A stretch of DNA of 64,000 bases from Stenopsyche tienmushanensis (GCA_008973525.1 WACJ01000552.1:930001-994000); one strand, 5' to 3'. Shown: positions 38,295 through 50,404, counted from the first letter of the stretch. Program-made: numbers and translations. Notes: generated from the sequence alone by a model not told the origin.

Positions 38295-40234
38295 ATAATA
38301 TTTCATGTTGAGTTTTTCCTGCATAAAATTGAGAATTATCCCACTTTATAACTGAAATGAATGCAAATATAACTGTAAAAAAAGAAGAAATTGTTTGATT
38401 TGGTAGCCTAATTGTATGAACAAACTATATTTTCATTGATTTTGTATGCATTATATGCTTTGATTTACACGAAACTTGTTAATAATGAAGATTATATTTA
38501 TTTAGGTTGACCTTTAATTGAGTTGAAGAATCATTTTAGTATTATTTTATTAAAATTAACATTACAGAAAGAATACGAAAATTCGTACTATAAAAAATCC
38601 TCAAGGATATTTTTAACGGACTGAATTAACATGACTACGCTAATATTTGTAAAATTAATATTATTTCAAGTTGTTATTTGGGCTACGTTATTTCCTCTAA
38701 AACTAATTTTTAATAGAAGTTGGCTTTTGATAATTTTTGCATGCGGTCTTAATTTTTTCCATTTTAGAATTACATGTCCAAAGAAACGATGTATCTTGTT
38801 AAATATATAGCAAAAGTAGACAATGATTATAACGTGCCTTATAATATAATAATAGGTTCAATGATAGTAAGCCCCATTGGATTACCTAGCAATATTAAAG
38901 CTCCATGGGAACTTTTCAATAGAATAAACAATAATCGCACGGATTGCATACACAACTGCCGTTTTCATGTTAACGACTTAAATACTGTAATTTGCTTTCC
39001 GCCGTTTAACATAAACAAAAAGAAAAAAGCAGCAACCATAATGAAAAACATAAAATTATACGATTTGTAGCATACATTGTTTAACAACCGTGACGAATTA
39101 TAAAGAATACCATATGGCACATATCAAAGTCATGAATTAATCATATTTTTATTCAGTCTCTCCCCAAACCACATTGATAATCATGTTTGGACTATATTAA
39201 TTTGTTAAAAGATAATGCATAGCTGTTCAAGTAATAAAATTATCCGAAGCGTCTACAATATAAGGCATGAACTATATGAATTTGTCTCAGTTATTTATAT
39301 AAGCAGAGAGTACTTCATCTATCGATATAAATATTTGCTCTTATTTAACGATTATATTTTATCTTGGCGGTTGATTGTAAAAGAAGTTCCTATTGATATT
39401 TGGCTTGAAGTTTCTCAATCCAAGCAAAGCTCTTCAAATTGAGCAAATAAGCTGCACGAAGATAACGCATAGATGCATTCAATCTAAAATAAATATGACA
39501 TAGACATACACCTGAAGATACTTCAAATACACACAATCGATACATAGATATCGAATCAAAATAATGCCTTCCAACATTCAAACAATTAGACTAACTTAAT
39601 TGAAGTTAAACTACGGAATTCGTGTAAATAGGATTTGCGTATATGTAAGTTCAGGAGCGAGTAGTTAATCTGTTCTTAACAAGGGATTTGATATCGTGCT
39701 TAGCTTCGCTTTAAATAATTACCAAGTTCTGTCGCTTGAATTAAACGTAGTATTGTTACTGCTCAGTGTTTAAATGTCAAGAACAAAGAAATGCTGCCAT
39801 AACAACATTGAAGATCAATCATGTCTTAATTATACCACAGGATGAATAAATAAGGAAATCGATAGCTATAATACAGACAGGATGCCAATCAAGCATTTAA
39901 AATGTGGTTGATTTTATATTCATTTATATCAATCACATATGGGGGTGTGACGTCTTTTATTTTAGTGTCACCATAACATAACGGAAAACGTTCAATTAAT
40001 TGACGAGTCATTATATCAACAACTATTGATGACTATAAATGCATTACTATCAATTGCTGTTTCATTTAATTTCTGATGATATCATCATAAAAAATGAAAA
40101 GTAAAATTCTAAGTTTGTATCGAGACACGGTTCAAGAAACACATATTGTTTGATATCATTTGAAAAATGCATTTTTAAATTATTTACATTTATTTTGAAC
40201 TATTTTTAAAGATGATTTAAATTACAATGACAAC
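38295..40234. other. Gene-free interval
   Basis: The longest frames are 38774-39070 (98 codons) and 39215-39442 (75 codons), both plus and AT-rich. They have no recognisable domain and I do not call them genes. Confidence 0.4.
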
Positions 40235-40640
40235 GTGTTGTTATACTGGCTTAGATTCTGGACTCTTATTATAAAAGTTCGGGTTCAAATCCAGATTGTG
40301 GAAAAAATTTTCACCGTACCAACACATTTGGGAGATCGGAAATATTAATATTTCTGATCGATCGTCTCGATCCAGATTTACCCAGATTTCCTGAATTTGA
40401 AAAAGTAAATGTTGAGGCGATTATTAAAGTCGACCAGGACCGCCCATGAGTGATTAACAATAATTAAATTATCATTTATATATAATGATAATTTCATTAC
40501 TCACCCATAGATTCTCTCTTCTCCTGGCTTTCCAAATAATCATATCTTTACTTTACATCGTGTGGAAGGCAGTGGGAAACCACCACATTAAATCCTTTCC
40601 CTAGTAAGATCTCCTATGAAGATACCCTATGTCTGATATC
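40235..40640 (+). repeat. tRNA-derived SINE, best preserved copy
   Basis: The head has an A-box-like 'tatactggcttagattc' and a clear B box in CGGGTTCAAATCC, spaced as in a tRNA gene. A non-tRNA body follows: 'attgtggaaaaaattttcaccgtaccaacacatttggga', 'gatcgatcgtctcgatccag', 'ttacccagatttcctgaatttgaaaaagtaaa', 'ccgcccatgagtgatt', a palindromic 'aattatcatttatatataatgataattt', a C/T-rich block, and a 3' segment with 'aaggcagtgggaaaccaccacatta'. It serves as the reference for the other copies in this window. The exact 3' end is uncertain. Confidence 0.8.
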
Positions 40641-42401
40641 GGATATAGCACATTAAAGATTCATGCTTTGGTGGATGTCATAAGGAATTTAAAGAAAAAG
40701 AAGAAAAGACAATACGAGGTTTATGTATGAAGATATTCACATCTTAAAGGTGTCTTTAGGAACGTTTCTAGAAAGGGAAGCTTCCATAAATTGCTTAATG
40801 ATGATGAGCTGACGAGCAATTGGAAAATTATCCACTATGCTAAAATAGATAAACATCATAAATAGAATCGTTTTCTTTGAACCAGGTATGTTCCTACTCA
40901 TAAATAATGATTAACAATAAAAATGCTATAATCTGGGTATGATGGGATATCACCGAAGTAAGTTATTTTGGATTAATATATAATGATAACCTAATGAACG
41001 CTAGGTTAGCTTGATTTAGAACTCTTACATCATCCACTAAAATCACCAAACATAGCACATTTTATTACTATTTATTTATGCACAGCAATAATCACACACT
41101 GAAAACTTGAAAACATGGTGATCCACTGAATTATTGAGATAATTTAAAATTTCATTACGACACTTTTAATCCTGATAATTGATCTAAAATTGGATTCGAT
41201 ATATAGAGATCAAGTCTATATTTTATATTCACGTATTAGCTGTAAGACTCATATTATAATCATCCTGAATTCAAATATCAGAGAGTATGTCTGATTGACA
41301 ATAAGATCGTATAAGAAGGTAAATAAATCGCATATTTTATATTAGACATACATCTTTTTTTACGCGGTTTTCCATGGAATGCATACATCAATGGTCAGAA
41401 GTATGCGTTAGCAATTTAATAACAGTATAAATTTGAATCATGGAATTTAATCATAATTAAATTTATGATTCTATCATAAATTGATATATCAATGTTGATG
41501 TGAATAATCCGTTTTAATTATATCAATTTGGTATTCAATCAAATATCATGAATAATAATTAAAGTTTGCTTTATACAGAAATTTAATTAAATGATGTTTT
41601 ATATTGATTCTAAAATAAGATGTGTGTCATAATCTGTGATGTCTTATTTTTATATATTTTGTAAATGCTCTTCAATATTTTTTTCTCTCAAGGGATTGAA
41701 ATTAAAAATATTCCATATTAATTAATAAGCTCATCGAAATAAAAACGGTCCATTCATTCATCGAAACTGTCGAAGGAGCAGGATGCAGGATGCTAAATGC
41801 AATGCGCAAGAAAGCGATGGGGCTATTTGCAAGGATGTGCCTGTCTTTTCCACTTACTCCTCTGAATAATTAAAAGGAGATCTTGTACTGCTTTTCAATA
41901 AAATTTTCATTAATTAATTAATGAGACAAGAAAACGGGGGCATAATATATGTCTTAAAATTAATTTGATCGTAATTAATGCTTTCTTTGACGATGAAAAA
42001 CCTTAATTAATCAAATCCGGACGCTGTATCACACATTTTAATCAGCCCTTAAATATAAATCGGAAAATTTTAATACGGTCTCATGCAGTCAGTATACAGC
42101 CTTACGTGCGCGAGTGATTAATTAATATGCGCGGTGATATTAATTGCTTTGATTTTGTTGCATGTCATTTGAATACTAAATATATTTAATTAATTTGAAA
42201 TATATTGTTAAATTTTAATAGAGATTCAATGGATTAAAATTTAAGTTGTAGGTCATGGTTGTATTAAATATTATTTGAGGAATTTGCTTTGATGATTTTT
42301 TTTATGCATACGTATGGAAATTTGTTTGTGTGATAAGACGTTAGATTGTAGATTTTGTTGGTCAATAAAAATATTATGTAATAACGTCAAGGTCAAATTT
42401 C
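40641..42401. other. AT-rich interval upstream of the exon donor
   Basis: Contains a likely pogo-type terminus fragment at 41352-41392 ('acgcggttttccatggaatgcatacatc', compare 'gcgattttccgcagaatgcatctatcgc' at 700-726). On the minus strand this is intron sequence downstream of the exon at 42406-43295. No next exon is recognisable. Confidence 0.4.
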
Positions 42402-42405
42402 TTAC

Positions 42406-43295
42406 CTGGCAAAAAAAGCAGCAGCTGCAGAAGCCTGGGCAGCATTTCCTGGTTGTCCGTTGACACGGTAGGAAAATTGAGATTCGGAATATAGACCGAG
42501 TTGTTGAGGTCCAACAACTTTGTTCACGATCTGCTGTCCTCTGTCAGCTGGCTCCTCCGACCACTTGTGGGGGACACTTTTAGCACTGAACGGTGGATTG
42601 GGGACCACATTTTGATTTAAACTATCACGCGCGTAAAATATTGGATCGACTCTCTTCGGTGGCGGGACTTGTGGAACTTTGAAATTTTGAAAACTCACGC
42701 TGTTGGATTCCCGCCCTTTGGGCTGAGGGCGAATGTGATGGTATTTGGGGGAGTAGCACTCGAGCGTGGCACTCAGAGAGTTGTTGGTCTTTATTGGGTA
42801 CAAGACCTCGTTGGAGGGTTGCTGCCTGTGACAGGCGGTGACTCTTGCAGGATTCAGGTTTTTGTATCTGTCATTGTCGTCAGGGTGAACGATGGGTCTG
42901 TGTGAGGGTTGCAGCTTGAAGCCTTCGTCGAGGAACCGAGGGGCGGGAGCGAAAGGGGGAGCCTTGTGTCTATCGAGGTCTTCCTGTTGAAGCCAATCGG
43001 GAGCGCGTGTTGCGCGCGTAGCTGCGCGGTGCGACATGAGGGCTCGTCCATCCGCGGCGGAGGCTCGCACGCGACTGGCGCGTTGGCTTCTGAGGGCCTC
43101 GCGAGCCCTCTCTTCCGTTTCCTCTTCGCGAGGGGCGCTTTTCCCGCCACATCCCTCAGGCGATAACTTCGAGCGGGAACCGAAAGCCATCCGAGGTAGC
43201 TTCGATTGCATCAAGCTTATTTTCTTCTTTTTGGCGGTTGATGTTACATAATTAAAGTAGCCATTCTTGTCCATTCTTGGTGTTATCATTTTCAT
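42406..43295 (-). CDS. Internal coding exon of a proline/basic-rich protein, possibly Zasp-like
   Basis: The strongest coding signal in the window: 890 bp open in one frame, ending GCCAG|GTAAGAAA (donor at 42405) and preceded by a T-rich tract 'aattgttgttgtag' ending at 43296 (acceptor). The apparent stop at 42402 lies inside the donor, so translation continues into the next exon. The ATG at 43295 sits directly on the acceptor and need not be the start codon. Composition is far more GC-rich than the surroundings. The 296 residues hold a basic/acidic stretch (EEETEERAREALRSQRASR, residues 56-74), a middle rich in Pro, His and Asn, and an Ala-rich end (QASAAAAFF). No signal peptide or membrane segment is seen. 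IVNKVVGPQQLGLYSE near the end resembles the ZM motif of ALP/Enigma PDZ-LIM (Zasp) muscle proteins (VVNKQ.NSP..LYSE-type). This is by eye only. The gene identity is inference, but the exon call is firm. Confidence 0.85.
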
Positions 43296-44224
43296 CTACA
43301 ACAACAATTAAAAACATGTAAGGCAACAACCATATTATTTTTACACAGAATTCAATACACATAAGAATAACTATAACTTTTAACATCATTATAACATTAA
43401 GTATTTTATTTATTGAAAGAAACTATATTTTTTGAAGGCAAAATATTTAGTTACATATTTATAGGCTTTCCCAAAATGACTCCTACGGATCTTCAGAGGT
43501 TCTTATGACCAATGACTATGGTAAATAAAATTTAATTTGGGGGGCATGGACAACATCACGAAGTCCACGATTTAATAATATCATAAATAATGTCTCAATT
43601 AAGAGTTTATTTGCTCAATTTAGTTTAGAAAATGATTATAATCCCTTACTACTTAACGCAGAAGTTCAATGGTTTAAATTATTGTGTTAAAACTTATTTG
43701 ACAAATTTAACGAAACCAATTTGTAGCTAAAAGTACCGTAAATAAGCATTTATTGCAAAACTTTATACAAACAAAATTTGTATGGGTGTTGAACCCTTTT
43801 GCATATAGACCCACAAACTCAGATGAATCCATACGAATACAGAACCATTTTATTGAATTATCCACAAATGAAAAGCTGAAATCAATGTTTGAACAAGAAT
43901 ACCACCAAATCAAGATATCAAGTAGGCAATCTCGCGATTAAGCGATCAGACTAGTAATTCAATCATCAAGTTGTAAGTAATTCAAGCTAAAAATCACATT
44001 TTACTTTAAAAAGTCCTGTCAAAATAATTGGCAATAATAGAGAGTAAAGCATAGATTTAATGCAGCTATGTACTTCATCACGAAAAAAGAATCCAACTGG
44101 AAATTATTACTCTTGGAGACTTGAAAATTACCTTAAATATCAAATGGTTTTATTAATATTTTATTTTTACGCCTTCATTTACCATTAACATCGTCAAAGC
44201 TAAATTCCAATTTTTTTTATAATG
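43296..44224. other. Intron-like AT-rich interval
   Basis: Directly upstream (minus strand) of the strong exon, so probably its preceding intron. Opposed frames at 43707-43913 and 43753-43941 overlap each other and have no motif. Confidence 0.5.
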
Positions 44225-44860
44225 CAACTACATAGTTATTTTACTTGGAGGTTCATCGTCAGGATTTTTGCTATTAAAAGGGATTCATGAGCTTTGCAAG
44301 TTTGAGGACTACTGTTCAATAGGGTTTAAGTTGGCACTTTGATGTGGCCACTCTAGAGCACCCTAAGACTTGACTTTTTCACGTTTCACGTCGTCACTCA
44401 TGCTGAAAATACTATCCAGACGGCATCGATGTCCTCAAACTATGACATTGCGCCACCATGTTTGACAGTGGATATTTGGTACTGAACATCGTAGATTTTG
44501 TTTATAGAACGTCGGGCATATATTGTTCCAGCAGATGACACTTAATTAAACTTGCTTTCATCACTCCGCAGTACAGTAGACTATTCATGGCTAAAGCATG
44601 AGCTCGTTTATGATTTTGCCATTTTGCGAACGTTGAAGTCTTATACCTTATTTGCAGATATAGTAGGGCTCTTTGGTTGATCGGCATTCGTGTAATCCAA
44701 ATTTATTTAGCAAACGTTTGATAGTTGAAACATTTATGTTTAAGCTATAATTTTCTTGTAATACATTATGAATTATCATAGCAGACTTATGAATATCATT
44801 CATATTGTTATTATTAAGTAGTCTTCTTTAGAAGATAATTTTTCCAAATAAGCACTTTTA
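44225..44860 (-). pseudogene. Tc1-family transposase relic (DD34E)
   Basis: Pieces in different frames on the minus strand line up in Tc1 order. First is an N-terminal block with FGLHECRSTKEPYY (about 44700-44650). Next is VLRSDESKFN with the first catalytic Asp (about 44575), followed by AGTIYARRS and YQISTVKHGGAMS (about 44530-44440). Last is ALEWPHQSANLNPIEQ (about 44365-44320), where the third catalytic Glu is kept but the preceding Asp of DLNPIE is Asn. The second catalytic Asp lies in a badly degraded segment. Stops and frameshifts are frequent and no inverted repeats were identified. It lies in the probable intron upstream of the exon at 42406-43295. Confidence 0.8.
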
Positions 44861-45403
44861 AGCTTATATTGCATATACATTTATTATAAATTACAGTTAT
44901 TACAGTTTTTTAAGTATGTTAAATTAATAACAATGTAGCAATAAAATACAAAATTCACGTTTTGATGTAATCATATCTTTGTCAGATACTTATTTTTATA
45001 AAATATATATCATGTAATGATACATGTATTGCTGATAAATCCAAAATTCTGAAAAACATTAGAAGAGACCTGAGATGCTTAGTAAATAGACAAGTCATAA
45101 TGTAGTTTTCTGATTTATAATGTTCTAAGGAATATGATTTCATTTGATCTTTCCTGTCTTTAACATTATAAGTGCAAATTTCTCAAAGAGCTTTGTTCAA
45201 ATCTTGTTAACAATGATATTTTGTATGCTCATGATCATGTAAAAAAAGTTTTCACTGCATAAAAGCTTTATTTCATGCAATGATATCAGTCTGAAGCGAA
45301 TAGAAAGATCTCATGAAGAAGTAAATGTAAATATGTCTTGAAAGAGCAGACATGGAAATACTTGAAAGCAAATATTACCTTTGTAGATGAGAAAAAATTT
45401 CAA
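44861..45403. other. No recognised feature
   Basis: Very AT-rich spacer between the Tc1 relic and a SINE; the Tc1 ends may lie here but were not found. Confidence 0.4.
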
Positions 45404-45545
45404 GTGTTGGCATAGTGGATTAACTCCTAGACTATCATTATAAAGGCTTAGGTTCAAATCTGGATTGTGAAAAAAATGTTCAACCATACCAACAAATTGG
45501 GGAGGTCGGATTTGATCGATTATCGAAGTCGCACAGTGGATTTTT
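45404..45545 (+). repeat. tRNA-derived SINE, 3' truncated, with the clearest promoter
   Basis: The A box TTGGCATAGTGGATT fits the tRNA A-box consensus closely, and the B box is AGGTTCAAATCTGG about 40 bases downstream. The copy continues 'attgtgaaaaaaatgttcaaccataccaacaaattggggaggtcgg' and then loses similarity in a T-run at about 45541. The tRNA-like fold lacks a paired acceptor stem, so it is a SINE head, not a tRNA gene. Confidence 0.75.
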
Positions 45546-47214
45546 TTTTTTTGAAATATTGTTTAGATGTCATAATACGGATTTAATTTTTAATACTACA
45601 TATGTGAATACAATTTTACATCCAGGTACAAAAATATCAACCAAGACCAATCATTGGGAACCAGATTATGAGTCAACTAGGATCTAATATTTTAATGCTC
45701 GCTCACTTCCTCAAAAACGATACTAACCGAGCGTCGCTTTTGCGACGGCCGGCTTTTTTCGCACCAAATTCAAACGACGTGTCAAAGTGACGAGATGCCA
45801 AAGGGTTAATAAAGAGATTTAGTTCTGTTTTGTAAATTCATTATTTAAATTATCAACTATTATTAACTATTTTAGCAAACCAGATCAACAATCAGACAAT
45901 ATGGAAACATTCTCTTGAAAATCTCAATTTTTTCACATTATTTATTTAAAACCTCAAAATCTTCAAATAGTATAATCCTGATAATCGAGGTTTAACTATA
46001 TAGAATTTCAAAATGTGTTTATGTAATAAAAGTATAGCCATGTAATACAATAGATCCATTAAGAATTTATAAGGTAAAAACATAAAATCTTTTGAATTCA
46101 ACTTTTTAAAAATAATTTTATCAGAACCTGTATTCATGCTAGCATAAGCGCTGACACGCATAGCAAGGCAATGGATCACAATGGTGATTTTTCACAAGTC
46201 GCAATCAAAATAACGATGCATCAATATATGACATCAGCGTTCATATTATGTCTGGAATTCATGTTAATCATGAGGCTGGATAAATAAGACAAGTACATAA
46301 ATAAGGGCTTTAATGGATGTGAAATCGACTTAAATTGACATTTCAAAAATATTGTTTTTCATATAATTTCTATAAATAACATCTGATCATATTAGGGATC
46401 GAATGAGGCGGCCATAAGGTGGGTCTTTATGGATTCGACCTGATCCTTCCTCTCCCCGTAACGTATGCCATTGTCTAGCCGAATCAAATATGAGCAAGTT
46501 CCTCGTGCAACCTTCCAATATATCACAAATAAAATTTCACCTGACCTTTTCCTGGGCCAGACCGGCAATTTTAACGATTTTCGTCGCGATAAAAAAGCAA
46601 TCAGGCCACTCGCTTTGACCGAGGGTTCGGGTCTCGCTATTACGTCTTTTCACTTTTCGCCCTGTCCTCTCGTAAAACGTAATTGTTCGCGACCTGATCT
46701 GGAATTTAACTGCCTCCGATGTTGTCGAGATATTAAGCAGCGAGATTTACAACGGTACTGCCAATGAATAAGTCAAATTTATAGGGCTGTCAAATCACGA
46801 CTTTCTTTTAATTGGTGCATATTCTTTATTGCAGCTTATGCATTTGCAGAAGTGTAAAAATTACCGTCATTGTATCGTTCGCCAGTTTCATGGCAGACGA
46901 AGAAAAGACGTGTAGTTTTACGATCTAACCGCCTCAAGTATCAATTTATGAGGGGTCTTAAAATGTTCACAACATTTTAGAGACATCATTATTTTTGAAT
47001 TCATAATAATTCATGCTACGATAAATTCTTATATAATTTCAATACAATTTTATAACGAGGAAAAAGTGCAAAATAATTAATTTGCAGGGAGCCAAAACTG
47101 CACAATAATTTACATGCAATTTATATATTTTATGCAAGTTAATTGAAAATTAAATAAAAAAAAATCTTTGAAATTATTATCCTTTACATGTCCATAGAAC
47201 TAAAGTTAAATTAC
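45546..47214. other. Gene-free interval
   Basis: 46390-46770 is a less AT-rich islet with a frame at 46465-46767 (100 codons) lacking any motif or splice support. A small GTCGCTTTTGCGAC hairpin lies near 45735. Confidence 0.35.
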
Positions 47215-47345
47215 TTAAAAACTCGTATTATAATGATTCGGGTTCTCGCTTAGAATCTGAAAATAATGCCTCACTCATAAATTTGAATTATTGAAATTAT
47301 TAATATATATTCGATCTATCCTCTCGATCCAGGTTTTTCTTGGTT
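47215..47345 (+). repeat. SINE fragment
   Basis: 'aaaactcgtattataatgattcgggttc', then 'gaattattgaaattattaatat', 'cgatctatcctctcgatccaggtttt' and 'ttggttttctg' follow the order of the reference copy at 40235. The A box is missing and the B box is reduced to CGGGTTC. Confidence 0.55.
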
Positions 47346-48262
47346 TTCTGTCTCCATTTCTTAAATAGCAACAATTTTAATAAGGTTTCTTCAATTAAAT
47401 AAGCTTTAAAATCATCCAAAATTATATTCTTCCATGCCGCAAAAATACGTCTTTCCATGGCTCCGTCTATAGTATTTGCATGCATGCTGAGCAAACGATA
47501 CAATAAACTATGTATTTGCGCAGAGATAAAATTTCAACGCGCTGACAAAATAAAATTATACGTTTATGTACAATTTCAAAAGCTCTTTTATTAAAAAGAA
47601 GCTTAAGATGCTTTTGATGTAGGAATAAAGAAATGCGAAGCCGAGTGTAAATATTTTATTGCGTTGCACAAGATGCGATGCAGCAGACGGTGAGAATTTT
47701 CATCCTTGTCGGTTGCACCTCCAGCGCCAGCAATAAATGTAAATTAATTATGAAGACATTGTTGTGAAAGCGAATAATTGAAAACTCCATTTGATATGGT
47801 CGATTAGCTGCGATATGCGGATAAATCCGAATCAGCGTACACGCTCTTTTGGTGTGATGCTTAAATTTATACCATGCCCTATAAAAAATATGACTGTGGG
47901 GAAGGTTGAAATGAAAAATTGGCGTTCTTTTTTAAAAAATGAATGTAAATGTATTATTATGATCATTCGTTTATCAGAATGATCTACGCCGTTTATTAAG
48001 TTATCAAATAGGATAATAATACTGATTGTAAGGGATAAATACTGTTGATTTGATCTAGAATGACAAAAATTTTTGGACATCTACAGGAAAACATGGAAGA
48101 TCAACTCTTTTAATTTTCATTTTTTCGCAATCTTTATATTTATTCAATTGAAAATCGATAAGGAGGTTGAGTTTCAATGAGAATATATCGATCATTTTGT
48201 ACTGCAGCGTTACCAATTAAATCTTTTATCTGTTGCACATTCTTTCGGCTCTTATGATCTAT
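47346..48262. other. Gene-free interval
   Basis: Small unrecognised frames only (47300-47503 minus, 47791-47982 plus, 47832-48080 minus). Confidence 0.4.
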
Positions 48263-48264
48263 CA

Positions 48265-49496
48265 AGTCAGTCTAAAAGTTCGTGCGCATTTTTGGATTTT
48301 TTTTTAAATAGTGTAAGTAAAACACAATTTAACATTAAATTTCGAACTTGTTGAAAGTTACCGTCGTTTATCGCGTATCTATAGAAAATTAATATCGATA
48401 ATCAATATAAACGTACTATGTTACATTTTTTATTAGATAAAGCGGAAAGAAATGTCTTTTTTTTGGTTACGTATTTGCCGTCAGTTTGCCTCGGATTGCT
48501 GTTGAGTGAATATATTAAGGTTGATATCATTTTGAAGCTCTGTTGTTTGTCTTTCTTTTTTAAATATTTTTATATTTTTTTAGCCATAGTGAAAATGTCC
48601 AAGCCAGAAATTGATGAGACCCATTTGCGATCTTGTTTGCTGTTTTTGTTTGATAAAGGATTAAAAGCAAAAGAAGCTACCCAGAGCATTTGTAATACAT
48701 ATGGCAACATATTGAATATTCGGAAATGCAATAGATGATTCAAAAAATTCAAAAGTGGGCACAGAGATTTAAAAAATAAACCAAAATCAGGATGACGTCC
48801 AATAATCGATGATGATGCATTAAATTCTCTGGTAGAATTTGATCCTCGAAAAACAATAAAGGAATTATCGATAGACATCGCTTGTCCCGGTCGACAATAA
48901 AAGACCATTTTAAGAAAGAGGCATTATAAAGTTACCTAATATGTGGAGGGTGATTTTAAATAACAATGGAAAATATTTAATTGAGTATATTTATGAATAT
49001 TTTCGTATAACGAATCTACGAGATCTGCAGCGATAAAAAATAATAATGTATATGTTGAACATATTATCAATGTGGGAACACCCCAGATATGGTCTAAAAA
49101 AATTAAAGTTGGAGAAAGTAGTATTTAGGATGAACCCCGTTCAGGACGTCCTGTTAATTTTGATAACGACATTCTTAAAAAACGATTGATTAAATAACGC
49201 CCGCAATTAGTGAATATCAAGAAAGTGCTGTTTCATCATGATAACGCTAAACCGCAAACAACTTGAATAACCCTGCAAAAAAATATTGAATTTAATTGGG
49301 AGCTTTTACCGCATCCTTCTTATTCCCCGGATATTGCCCCAAGTGTTTTTCACTTATTTTTTCTTACATTTTTTTTACCTGTGAGATAGATAGAAATTGT
49401 AGATGGTGGAGGCAAATATATTTTTAATTAAAATGTTACATTATGTTTTATTTACACTATTTAAAAAAAAAATGCGCACGAACTTTTGGACTGACC
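48265..49496 (+). mobile_element. Mariner element with a second mariner nested inside
   Basis: Outer termini are AGTCAGTCTAAAAGTTCGTG at the left and the inverse of GGTCAGTCCAAAAGTTCGTG at the right, followed by TA (49497-49498). The outer body resumes at about 48985 with a transposase relic. Near 49140 it holds DEPRSGRPVNFDN. Near 49230 it holds VLFHHDNAKPQ with the second catalytic Asp, then LLPHPSYSPDIAPS, where the third Asp is replaced by Val. The spacing is again that of DD34D. The first catalytic block is deleted, and stops are present. Between 48433 and about 48980 lies a deleted copy of the other mariner family. The outer family also left single ends at 18869 and 27848. Confidence 0.8.
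48433..48980 (+). mobile_element. Internally deleted mariner nested in another mariner
   Basis: Starts TTAGATAAAGCGGAAAGAAA after a TA (48431-48432), the same terminus as the element at 29643-30848. The transposase N-terminus follows at 48595 (MSKPEIDETHLR, then FDKGLKAKEATQ). It is readable with frame breaks to the second helix-turn-helix near 48890. There it jumps directly to the C-terminus (ERGIIKLPNMW and NGKYLIE), so about 0.6 kb with all three catalytic positions is missing. The 3' terminal repeat is not found. Confidence 0.8.
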
Positions 49497-49498
49497 TA

Positions 49499-50323
49499 AA
49501 ACATTTTTCATATTTGTTTCATGTAACCGTTCAGTATTTATCATAACATTAACATCGAAGCCTACACAAAATATTTGTATGAGAGTTGCAATTCAATCCA
49601 CGTACAGCTTTTTTGCATCGATGTTATTTTTCCATTAAGGTTTTTTTGATTATTTTCCCTTATTCCACATACGTATGAAAACAAAGCCATGGTTGAAATT
49701 TTTACAGATGATAAAAAACTGATGTGTTGATATTTTTACAACTTTGCAAATAAATACGTTGCAGTAAATCATTAAAAACGTAGAGTAACTGAGAACCGTG
49801 TAAATCCAGACTAAAATTTGTTTTGTAAAAAGGAAGATCGGCTCTAAATAATGATTAGTTTTTACTTAAGGAAATGTTTTTTTCAATCAATTCAATTTCA
49901 TGAAAAAAAATCCGCCATCTATTCATTGATTTAGTTATTTATCTACAGCAGGTTTTAAAGGGTATATATTCGATATATGGCCAATTATTATGCAGTTTGT
50001 ATTCGGCACACGCTTTAATGGCTATGTTCTTTCTCCTAATTAATATTGGAAATTTTTGTTTAAGCCATTGGGAAAAGGTAGGGATTTTAATCGAAAAAGG
50101 TAGTTTCGCGATATTAAAATTAGAGCACATTGCCCCGGAGAATCGAAAAAGGCTCTGCAGTTGTCGAATGAAGGCCACATTGAATCAGGTTGGAAAAATG
50201 TTAAATTCTCTAAGATCCGCCAGAATTACGCGAATATTATGGCAGTAGGAGAAAACATGGTGCAAAGTCAACCGTTATAAAAGTTTTAATGTTGAAATTT
50301 TCTTTTGTGCGCTCCTTCGGGCA
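49499..50323. other. Gene-free interval
   Basis: Overlapping frames at 49939-50178 (minus) and 49997-50248 (plus) have no motif. Confidence 0.4.
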
Positions 50324-50404
50324 TTAACCAAATCCTCCGGCAGGATAAACATAATCGTACGGAGGTACGCTCGCCAGGGCCGCTGCTGGAGTGGCGCGTT
50401 CCAT
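50324..50404 (-). CDS. Candidate terminal exon in a GC-rich islet (weak)
   Basis: Within a GC-rich islet (50320-50520), a minus-strand frame reads from 50404 through PAAALASVPPYDYVYPAGGF to a stop at 50324-50326. The Tyr/Pro/Gly-rich ending is like the low-complexity tail of RNA-binding or cuticle-type proteins, but I cannot name a family. An acceptor could be CCACTCCAG just inside the frame. A second minus-strand frame stays open for about 105 codons over the same islet (about 50600-50285), so the reading frame is ambiguous. If real, it would lie upstream of, and be transcribed in the same direction as, the exon at 42406-43295. Confidence 0.2.
   Translation of the reverse strand: MERATPAAALASVPPYDYVYPAGGFG

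Noticed and set aside
42669..43251. Several overlapping frames of 60-98 codons on both strands
   Set aside because: They are shadows of the GC-rich exon at 42406-43295, which alone has fitting splice borders and protein-like content.
45404..45480. Possible tRNA gene
   Set aside because: A and B boxes fit but no acceptor stem pairs and the sequence continues into a shared repeat body, so it is a SINE.
48570..48908. 112-codon minus-strand frame
   Set aside because: Antisense shadow of the nested mariner N-terminus on the plus strand.
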